The notes under the pieces were generated by a model. The model ran no database searches. It had not been told where the DNA came from and saw only the letters and a list, made by a program, of their open reading frames with translations. A program made the position numbers and the translations under genes. DNA of 64,000 bases from Nymphalis io (Eukaryota; Arthropoda; Insecta; Lepidoptera; Nymphalidae): positions 12,719,001-12,783,000 of the forward strand of contig NC_065891.1 of the NCBI RefSeq assembly GCF_905147045.1. The letters run 5' to 3'. Shown piece by piece: positions 47,801 through 59,800 of the stretch; within the stretch, counting starts at the first letter, position 1, and each line of letters starts with the position of its first letter.

Positions 47801-50800
47801 TTCCAAATTTAAATTGTTGAAACATGTTTACGCACTTAATGTTTAGTTGAGGAATTAATTGGAATTTGTAGCATTGTTTCTTGAAACAGATCTTACGGTT
47901 TTACTTATATTGACCTAACTTAAGACTAACTTCGACTTTCATTGCTATTGTTCATTTGAATAAAATTTACATTCAATAAATTATATTAATCAAGTTAAGC
48001 TACATTTTCTTTAAAAGTCTATAAATATTTATTAATTAATTTCTCTCATTATTTCGACAGTATTTTATGTGAGTTTTCTTTGATATTCCCACGATTGTAA
48101 ACCTAATTTAATAAATGTTTTATAATTGACAGAAACCTTTTAAAATTCAAGATAAAATAAAGACAAGAAATTATTATTCCTTTCACTTATTGCATGTATA
48201 TTACACGTTGTCGCCAATTGTGAGCATTTTAATTTATAAAATTTAAACTTTATTATATATTAAAAATTATAATAAAAAACTATTTTATCGTTACAATTTT
48301 TTTTGTATTATAAATTATAGCTGTTAAGTACAAATAGTTATTTTATGTACATAAATTTACTACACAGATAATCAATTATTTACTTTTCAGGCCTTTCCAG
48401 GCAACTTTCGTGGCAAAAATTTAACTATAATGTTAAAAAATAATAATAAAAATAACTTACATCATTTAAAAAAACAATTTCCTGGATATGCCTATCGCCT
48501 GAGATTGTCCGATATCGAGTGGTAAGGTCATAGCTGTTACTGAACTAATTATGGAGATCAGAGTCAGCATCAAAATAGGAATAATGTTGTTAATTCATTT
48601 CATGAATAAGCATGATGCTGATAGGAGAGCTTTTGTAAGCCGGACACAGTCGCTACCACCCACTCATTTACTACGTATTGTTGTGTTTGAAGAGTAAATG
48701 AGCCAATGTTATTCCAGACAGAAGGGCAAAAAACTTCTTAGTTCAACGTTGGTGGCGATGTAAGGGATTGTTAATAATTCTTAGAGCGCTAAGATACGAG
48801 GTAATACTGTTTAGTAGTAGTAAGTAGTAACAGCTTGTTAATGTCCCACTGCTGGGCTAAGGCTTCCTCTCCCTTTTGAGGAGAAAGTTTGGAGCTTATT
48901 CCACCATGCTTCTCCAATGCGGGTTGGTAGAATACACATGTGGCAGAATTTCAATGAAATCAGACACATGCAGGTTTTTTCCTTCTCCGTCAAGCACGAG
49001 ATGAATAAAACACAAACTAAGCACATGAAAATTCAGTAGTGCTTGCCCGGGTTTGAACCCACGATCATCGGATAAGATTCAAGCGTTCTAACCACTAGGC
49101 CATCCCGGCTTTTGACCAAATCAATACTGTTTACGATTAATATATTTTACCATAAAAAGTACAAATTATTGTTCGAAAAACATGCACGTTGGTGTTTAAT
49201 ATCATTTAATGGTCTTTAATTAATAACAAATTATATATTAATTAAATAACCGTAATACAATTTGGAATATACTTAAGAAAGCATAAAAAATAAGCGCCCG
49301 ATGTATAAGTTTCATCGACTTTTTTTAAATCCACTTTAAAATGGGTTTGTTCCATATGAGAGCTGTGACTTATAAGTTTCTTGCAATGCCGTTCATATTA
49401 TAATTTAAAAACTTATTTCCAAATATAAAAAAAATATATATAATTAATTTTTTTTGATTATTATATTATGAAGTACATAATATGCTAGAAACATCATTGT
49501 TATAAAATAAAATTAGGCTTAATGTAGGCTACAAACTGTCAAACTATAATATTTAAGAATAGATAAACTTAAAACATCGCTTTACTCCATATATTCTCAT
49601 TATAGTCAATTATAAAACAGTAAATAATAAATTAAGTGAGGTATATGTAGTAAATAACTGCCCGTAAGTTTCATATCGATGTGCACACTTATGTACACAT
49701 TTCCTTTTTTATATAAAATACATAACTGGACGGGCAAATGGGCCACCAGATAGTATGTGGTTTCCAACGTGCATTGACATTGGCATTGTAAGAAATGTTA
49801 ACCATTCCTTGCATCGTCAATACGCCACAATCTTGAGAACTAAAATGTTATGTTATTTGTGTATGTCGTTTCATTCTCACTTCAAAGTAGGTATTGCTGT
49901 ATGGCGGTAGAATATGTGATGGGGGTACTTACACAGACGGGCTTGTACAAATGACCACACAATGATTTCGCTCACCACCACACACCAGTACTATTGATGA
50001 ATCAAATGAATATCAAAATATTAATCTCAACGATTTACAAAATTTACTTAAATTGTACAAATATATGTTACTTTTATTGTTTATTATGATATTACATTTC
50101 GAAACATATAAAAATTTAAAAACAATAATTTTAAAATATTTTTCATACAGTTTTATATCGCCAGCGATACGATTCGGGCGACACGACACGGTACGTATTG
50201 CATTTCTATAATACAATTATAATAATGCAAGAAACTTTCAAATTGCATAAATAATACACAAAACAAACATTATTTCTTTATATTCAGGATTTATTTTTAA
50301 ATGGAACTAAGCAATCATATTATTTAACAAAACAAATGACTAATGTTACAAGAAATACAAGAAGATATCTTTCGTCAATTGTCAAAATTTCAAGAGCCAT
50401 ATTAATAATATCACTGCGAATATGTGAAATCAATAGATAAAATGTTGTTAGTTACATAATAAAAACATTGAATTTGTATGTCATTTTTATCAATTGCGAA
50501 TATCAATAAAGCTTTGCTCAAATATATAATATATCAAGTGCAAAATCATATTGTGGAAATTGAAAAGTTTCTAACAATAAATTTCTTACAAAAAAAAGCT
50601 ATCTGATATGAATACAAACAAACATAAAAAAATAGAATACTAACATAACTGCATAAAAAAATATCGAGAAGTAAATAGAAAATAATCATTTATGATATAC
50701 TTACATACATCATTACTGACACAATGTATATGCTATGTTTATTAAAGAGAACGTAGTTTTTTTTCGCTTTAATATAAACCAAGTATCTTAGTTTGCTTAA

Positions 50801-53800
50801 CTTAATCGTTATAAAGGAAAGAACCGCAATACTTCTGCAATAGTTTGTGAAGTGAGATGAAAAACACAAACAAACTAGTCAGCTTGCGATGAAGCCCTTG
50901 AGATCTGATATTGCTACACTTTCGAATGGTCTTTTATCTGCTAATAACGAAAACTATTTTAAGCCCCTGATAAATATTTTGATTAAGAACGCAAATCGTT
51001 ATTTTAATAAATATTTCTTATTAATTTTTAATATATTCAACAATCTCCAAACCTAACTTAAGGTTAGGTTAGAAAAAATATAATCTGTAATATTAATAAG
51101 TTAAGAAATGATATTTTAATTTTGTATTTTATAAGAATGTTTGTACATAATTAAAAATAAAATACCGTACCGTAACAGCCTGTGAGTGTCCCACTGCTGG
51201 GCTAAAGGCCTCCGCACCTCTTTTTGAGGAGAAGGTTTCTCCGCTGCTCCAACCCGCATTGGAGCAGCATGGTGAAAGAAGCTCCAAACCTTCTCCTCAA
51301 AAATAAAATATAAATTAAAAAAAAAACCATATATGTATGGTTTTATAAAATACAAAATTATATATATATATATAAGCCCCTGATAAATATTTTGATTAAG
51401 ATAAAACGCAAATCGTTATTTTAATAAATATTTCTTATTATTTTTTATTTTGTATTTTATAAAAATGTTTTTACATAATTAAAAATAAAATATAAATTAA
51501 AAAAAATGTATAAATGTATATATAAGCGGTCAGCAAAAGGAAATTAGAAAAATTGTCAGTGACCGACACTGCAAATATAATTATTGCTGAAGATTTGTTA
51601 TTTTGAAAATTTTATTATTTTATAATATATAAATAACGTATTGATTTTATTTTCATCATTTTTATTATAGAAGAATTATGTTATATTCAAGTTCCGAGTA
51701 TTTAATTATTTCTTAATTCCGCGAATTCGTGGCTTCGCTTCCTTAGTATATTTTAATGTCTTGTTTTTAATTAAAACCCACGTTATAACTAAATTTGTCT
51801 ATAATACGATTCGATAATATTTCTCTCATCTACGTTTTCAGATTTTTATAAAAATTATTATAAAAGGTAATGTTAAAATCGAATACTCATATACTCAATC
51901 GGTCGTAAGTAAAGTTAGTCATTTTCGTTTTTGTTCGGAATGTGCATTGCTGTTGGCCCTAGACGTGGCCTCTACAGCGTCACCGGGCGGAAAGGGCGTG
52001 TTGCACTCAAACCGGATCTTGGAAGCCCACAAAAGAAGCTCAGGGGGAACGGACGTTCTAAGGGTACCTCCTGTGAGGCCGGACCTCGGCTTAGGACGCT
52101 GTTGAAGTCGGGGAGATGAAAGACGTTTTTTTCTTTTTTTTTTTATATTCTCCGGTATGGCAAATGACTCTACTCCACCTGATGGTAAGTGGTAGTAGAG
52201 TCGAAACGCGACGACGGCCAGTACAGTCGGGAAGAATGTTCTGTACTAGCCGTCCCCGCCTTGCCGGCCCGCAAGATGCCTCTTCACGCCTCGTTTGAAG
52301 GAACCCGGGTTGTAAGAGGATGTATGTAATTTAAACGCGGTCATACGCCTAAGCGTCGACGAAAACTAACGAACAAGTGTATATTGTAACTGTATGTCTA
52401 AGGTTCAATTTACTATTCTTACATTATATAACATTGAGGACATTTCGTTAATGTGCGATAAGACAGACAAGTACCTACGCGCGAGCAAGTTAACACACCT
52501 TTTTATTTACAAAATTAAGCACGCCATTTTCGTTTAATACCAGTATAAGAAGTTCAAATTAGATTTACAACCTTTCTTAGTTATAAAATGTAGGCTATCT
52601 CCTACAATATAAACAAGTTAAATGGAAGTGAAAAATGTTTTTATTGAGAGTAATGTTATATTTTTTTCATATGTTTACTACATACTATTAGCACAAATAG
52701 TGTTTGGAAATTTTTGAGTCAATCGGTTGTCTGCATTTGGTTTCAAATTCAATTGAAATTAAATTTACTAACAAGTTCACTATCTGTTACCTCTTAATCG
52801 AATATAGTGGGTTCAAACCCGGACAAACCACTGAATTTTCATGCTTATTATGTTTATAATTCGTGTCCGGCTGATGGCCGTGATGGATGAGTATGTGTCC
52901 ACCCACCGACTGCGTGATAAAATAAGCTGTGATCCTTTCAAAACGAGAGAAGCCGTGAGATGTACAAGTTATTTTTTTATACTTACTATTAGATTAAGTT
53001 AAATAAAAGCTTGTAAAAAACTATAATGAATATAATGTGTTATATTATAATGTACAAATCATGACCGCGTAAAATTATTTATTTATTTATTAAGGACTAT
53101 CAGAAGTCACCACACGTCACCATACATGTAACAATATATAATATAATATAATGTCCTGGGACATTCTTCACACTCGGCCATCTGATCCCAAATTAAGCAG
53201 AGCTTGTACTATAAAACTAGACAACTATTATACTACATATACTACTTTTCTTTTGTAAATATTAATACAGAACAAACATGCTTATGCACAAAAATGTCTG
53301 TCATGGGTGGGAATCGACCCTACAACCTTCGTCGAAAGGCAAGTATCTACCAACCACGCCAACCGGCCCGTTAAAAACAATACATTCACACTTAATATAA
53401 AGAATTGCCGTGGAGTACCGGCTTAGAATAGTACTCCCCCAATCTCATCCCGTGGGTGTCGTAAGAGGCGACTAAGGGACGGGGAAAAGGGGGGATGGGC
53501 AGCAGCGTCCCCCCTCCCATAAACATCTTACCCCCCTACTGCGCTCGCCAACACGCCTGCCCAGCGCGGCGAGTATGGGCAAACCCCTCCCTTAATGGCA
53601 GATGCGCCCAAAAAAAGGCCCCCAGTTACCGGCAAGCCCGCTAGGCCCGACCAAGGTAGCGGTCGCGGTATCGGCAGGGCAGGGGGTGCTAAGAATCACC
53701 GGTTCACGGCAGGCTACCGTATAAAACGACTGAACATGGCAACATATAATGGACGCTCGATGAGGCTGGACCATCACCTCGCCGAATTAGAAGTAGAGTT

Positions 53801-56800
53801 AAGTCATATAAACTGGCATATACTGGGGTTATCTGAAGTCCGAAGACAGGGGGAGGACACGATAACTCTAGAGTCCGGTAACTTACTCTACTTCCGCGAA
53901 GGTGATAACCTCTCCCAGGGTGGTGTCGGTTTTTTAGTCAAAAAGGATCTCATTAGCAGCATTGTGGAAATCAGTAGTGTGTCGAACCGGGTAGCGTACC
54001 TTGTCCTAAAACTTTCCGACAGGTACTCCCTGAAGGTCGTACAGGTATATGCGCCAACTTCGACATACTCTGATGATGTGGTCGAAGCGATGTACGAGGA
54101 CATCGCAAAGGCCCTCAACGACACCTCGAAGGCCCACTACAATGTTGTTATGGGAGACTTTAATGCTAAAGTGGGAGTACAAGATAGCGGTGAATCGAAA
54201 GTCGGACCTTACGGCTTGGGCTGCAGAAATCACAGGGGGCAAATGCTGGTAAACTTTCTCGAAGCGCAGGGGCTTTTTTTGATGAATTCTTTCTTTCAAA
54301 AGAAGCCTCAGAGGAGGTGGACCTGGCGAAGCCCCGATAACGTGACAAGGAACGAGATAGACTTTATCATTTCGAATAAAAGGCACATATTTAGAGATGT
54401 TTCAGTGATCAACAGGTTTAATACCGGAAGTGATCACCGCTTGGTTCGAGGCACTCTAAATATCAACTTAAAAGCCGAAAGATCGAGAATGATGAGGTCT
54501 ACTCTCCGACCTACCATGCTCCAAGCTGCTCAAGGCTCCGAAAAGTTCCAAATGGAACTTCAAAATCAATTCACCGCGTTGGAAACCATAAGCAGCATTG
54601 ATGAGAGAACCGACACGCTGGTCAAAATACTGCAAAACACATCCCGCAAGTGTTTTCCGCCACAGATAAGAGACAACGCACCAAAACTCTCTGCTGAGAC
54701 ACTCGAGCTCATGAGAAAACGACGAGAACTACCATCGTTTTTGTCAGATAAGGCCTTAAACCGAACAATAAAAACGCTGACGCGACGCGATCTCCGACGC
54801 TCCAATACCCGTGCCATCAAGGCTGCGATTGAGCAAAATCGGGGATCGAAAGTGTTCGCTCGCAAGTTTGGGAGGCCGCGTCTGACAAAACTTAAAACTG
54901 AAAATGGTGGGGTCGTTACCTCTAGGCCTGAGATTGTCGGAGAAGTAGAGAGGTTTTATGGGCAGTTGTTCTCTTCAAGATCGGATAAACCCGTGGGAAT
55001 CAGTATTGATGACCAGCGCGCCCCTCTTATGCGCCATTACTCCGAGGAGCTCCCGGTCGTTGACCAAGGAGAGATTAGGGCGGCTCTAGAACAGCTTAAA
55101 AACAACAAAGCTCCGGGAGATGACGGAATCACAACAGAGTTGCTTAAGGCAGGCGGGACTCCGGTCCTAAAAGAGCTAGCACGCCTCTTTAATTCCGTCA
55201 TCCAACATGGCAAGACCCCGGAAACGTGGAGCGGGAGTGAGGTGGTACTGTTTTTCAAGAAAGGTGATAAAACCCTCTTGAAAAACTACAGACCAATCTC
55301 CCTCCTGAGTCACGTGTATAAGCTGTTCTCAAGAGTCGTCACGAACCGTCTCGCCAGACGACTTGACGAGTTCCAGCCCCCAGAGCAAGCCGGCTTTCGA
55401 TCAGGCTAGAGCCTTGGAGATATATTGAGGTACTGAGATGTCTGTACAACGCCGCTACAATGACTGTCCACATCCAGGACTGTAAGACGAAGGCGATCCA
55501 ACTGCGCAGAGGGGTGAGACAGGGGGATGTAATATCCCCGAAACTGTTCACCAACGCGTTGGAAGACGTTTTCAAAACGCTGGATTGGACTAGGTATGGA
55601 GTCAATGTAAACGGCGAGTACATCTCACACCTTCGATTTGCCGACGATATCGTCATCATAGCAGAGTCGCTGGAACAACTCACCGAAATGCTGCGTAGCC
55701 TAGGCGAGTCTTCCCGGCGTGTCGGTCTCGGTATGAACTTGGACAAGACCAAGGTCATGTTCAATAGGCATGTCGTGCCGGGACCGATATACGTCGAGGG
55801 GAAACCTCTCGAAGTTGTTAGTGAATATACCTACCTAGGACAGATAATACAAGTCGGTAGGAACAACTTTGAGAAGGAAGCCGATCGAAGAATTCGCTTG
55901 GGATGGGCAGCATTTGGCAACCTTCGTCAAGTCCTCAAGTCGTCTATACCGCAATGTTTGAAGACGAAAGTCTTCAACCAATGCGTCTTATCTGCCATGA
56001 CATACGGTGCCGAAACGTGGACACTAACTGCGGGACTAGTCCACAAATTCAAAGTCGCTCAGCGTGCTATGGAGCGAGCTATGCTCGGAGTATCTTTGAA
56101 GGATAAGATCAGAAATGAGATTATCCGGAAAAGAACCGGAGTCACCGACATAGCTTGCAAAATTAGCAGGCTGAAGTGGCAGTGGGCTGGTCACGTATGT
56201 CGTAGGACCGATGGCCGTTGGAGCAGACGAGTCCTAGAGTGGAGACCGCGAATCGGCAAGCGCAGCGTAGGGCGCCCTCCAGCCAGGTGGACCGACGACC
56301 TTAAGAAGGTGGCGGGCACCAACTGGATGCGGAAGGTGGAGGACAGGGAGCTTTGGCGCACCTTGGGAGAGGCCTATGTTCAGCAGTGGACAACGATTGG
56401 CTGTTGATTGATAAAGAATGTTTCCGACATACAGCTAATTCGATGATTTTGGCGTAGGTTACACGAATCAAATGCAATTATATTCCTTCCAGGATTTTTA
56501 AAATTATGCTCTTCTGATTTTACTTCCTGAATATATATTGCAACTTTAAATAACCTTCTCATTTTCCTTATAATATTATTATAAGTTTTATTCAATGAAA
56601 TTCAACTAACAATTGTGTCTCATTGTCTTATTTTAATATAATTAAGGATCAGTTATAGTTTGTGTTGAGTTTCACAATTTTAATTAAAGTAATTAATACA
56701 TTAATAAATTTACTGGTGTTAGGGCTTTGTGCAAATTCGCCTGGGTAGGTACCACCCACTCATACCTACATATTCTACCGCAAAACAGCCGTACTTGGTA

Positions 56801-59800
56801 TCATTGTATTCCGGTTTAAAGAGAGGGTGAGTGAGCCAGTGTAATTACGGGCGTTAGGGATATAAAATCTTAGTTTCCAAGGCTAGTGATGCATTGGCGA
56901 TGTATGCGATGGTTAACATTTCTTAAAATGCCAATGTTTTTGGGCGTTGATGAACATTTACCATCAGGTGGCCCTATGCTCGTCTGCCTACCTATTCTTT
57001 AAAAAAATACTATTTACTCTAGGTCGAGTAATATTTAGTAATACAATTATGATGTCCTTCTGACTGATCTCGGCCATATGGCAATTGCGCAGGAAATATT
57101 ATTATTGCGGAGAAGTATATGTAAGCACTTTCTATTCAATTATAATTCAATGCGATGGTAAATCCGACACGACCAGAAAGTGTTCAATCTAGCCTATTAT
57201 GCTCACTTAGTACAGACATGAAGGACTTAACATCTTGGTTCTCAAGGTTGGTGACGTGGTCATTAACGATGGAAGGGATAGCAGTACCACTGTCTATGGC
57301 AGGTGGTGACCCCTATAGCATCAGGTGGCCCATTTGCTAGTCTGCCTAATTATTTGAAATATAAGAAAATATTTTTTTTTTATATTATATACAAATGATG
57401 AGTGCATCCGTTTAGTTCGTGATGGTTGACGTTTATAGTTACGACTCTTTTTTAAGGTCGTAGCGCGTTGTTATATATACTATACTTATAAACCACTTAA
57501 ATTTTACTTCCAAAGCTTGAATAACAACTTCACTAACTTCCAAAACGCCATTTTTTCACGAATGCATAATGAATATTAGATCTCTACCAATTATGACATT
57601 ACTATTCAAGATAAACGTTGTTCATATATATATTTATCATTTGCTAAAATTTAAAGTTAAAGTATGACTAAGACGGTTATAAATTTTAATTATGCAAAAT
57701 ACCAAGACTGGTAACTTTTGATAAAGATACTGAATATATTAATTACTGACCTCAAATTATTTAACAACAATCTAGGTTCTATTAACAAGCACGAGGTTAT
57801 TATAATCACTAGAGATTTGCATATTATACGATCTATGATTTTAATTTTGATCTATCACAAATCTATCAATCATAAATACGCAGTCACCTTGAAAGTATAA
57901 GTATAGTTAGAAATTAAAACCCCTTTTTTGTTATTTTTTTAAACCTAAAACATTTCTATTGACGAGTTTGTACGGCTGCAGGTTATAAAGGCCAGGAACC
58001 GATCACACGTTAGGTTAATAAATGTGTATGAGTTTTCTCCATCGAAATATACACAATCGGTAACATTGAGATCTTAAAATGTATAATTCTGCGCCAGATA
58101 TCTTTCCGGACGTGTAGGATTACTATCCCATCGTATGATGAGAGTGAGGGACTAGAAAATGTTGTATTTATGATCACACGCTTTTGCATCTAATATTTGC
58201 GTAGTTATATATTTGATAATGTGAGCCTTAGCTTGTCTGGAAGGCGAAATTATAAAAAAATCACATATCGACCAAATACCCATAGCGGTCAATTATATGA
58301 TATGCTTAGTATAAAATAGTACTAAACAGAGTATATAATAAAAATAAGTTCATAGGAAAAGAACAACATTAAATACCTACTAGTTTTCGACTACTGCTTA
58401 GCCTTAGGGGGTAAGGTATAGAAGCCTTTATTTCTCCTTGGCTTGCTTTACACCAAATCTTATCAATATCAAATCGGTTCAGTGGTTTAGCCGTGAAAGA
58501 ATAACAGACAAACAGGCAGAGCTTCTTTGACAACAATAATAATAGCATAATGGATAGGGCTTAATTCTTGAGACTTGAACATACTACATTTTTTCCATAT
58601 GTTCATTCCTTTTTATCATTTTAAAACTAGTAACCTTATTCAAACCTACGCGACCTATTTTCTCTTCCAATCAAGCGTAAAACTTGTGGCACAATTGGGG
58701 TCGACAATATATAGTAGAGCTATTGAAGCTTTCATTGACACTATACGCGTTTACAAAAGGTTCCTAGATAAAGTTCAAAAGTTTTTACATAAAAAAAATT
58801 AAATGCTTGTGAGCTACATGCTGTTATAAAAGTACATTGATAACAAGTTTTTTCTTTATATAAAAAAGGAAGACGGACAGGGTAGAAAAATTCATGTTGC
58901 GAATAATTACTGCAGCGTATGAGGTCGGTATTTGTTGTCAAAAAACGCTTGAAAAACACAAACTTCCTAAACACAAAGAGTACATTATTAAATCCGATTA
59001 CATATATATATGTATGTATGATTATCAATTTTATTTGATAAAATGAGTAACTGCTGAGTTTAAATAATGGTAACTCTCTAACCTAATCCTGTAACATGAT
59101 GATAAAAAACCGCTTATAAAGGTTTTATATTGAATATCGAATATTTTATGTTTCATACATACCTACAAGAGGTGACATAAGTTATTTTTTAATTTAAAAT
59201 TGGTAGGCAGACTGGCAATGGTACCACCGACATTTCCACTGTATGAACTATTAATAATTCCTTACATTGTCAATACCGTAACAGCCTGTGTCCCACTACT
59301 GGGCTAAAGGCCTCCTCTCCTCTTTTTGAGGAGAAGGTTTGGAGCTTATTCCACCACGCTGCTCCAATGCGGGTTGGTGGAATACACATGTGGCAGAATT
59401 TCAGTGAAATTAGACACATTCAAGTTTCCTCACGATGTTTTACTTCACCGTAAAGCACGAGATGAATTATACATATTAAGCACATGAAAATTCAGTGGTG
59501 CTTGCCCCGGTTTGAACCCACGATCATCGGTTAAGATTCACGCGTTCTTATCACTGTGCCATCTCGGATACGCATCCAAACTTGGGAACTATGAAGTTAT
59601 CTCCCTTGTGTATTTTATTTTTATCATTTTCGACGATCCATTTAATGAAGAGACTATTAAATAGACAATAGTCAACAAGTATTTCATAAATCATTATGAA
59701 TCTTATAGAAATGTTCTTCCAATAGATTGAATTTAATTGAACCATCATAATTAAATAGTTATGCTTTGGCGTTGTTTTAAAGTCGATTTTGTTCTTTATA

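Noticed and set aside
36628..56410. Possibility that the three RTE copies are one duplicated gene segment
   Set aside because: Each copy has its own target-site duplication and a different flank, so they are independent insertions.
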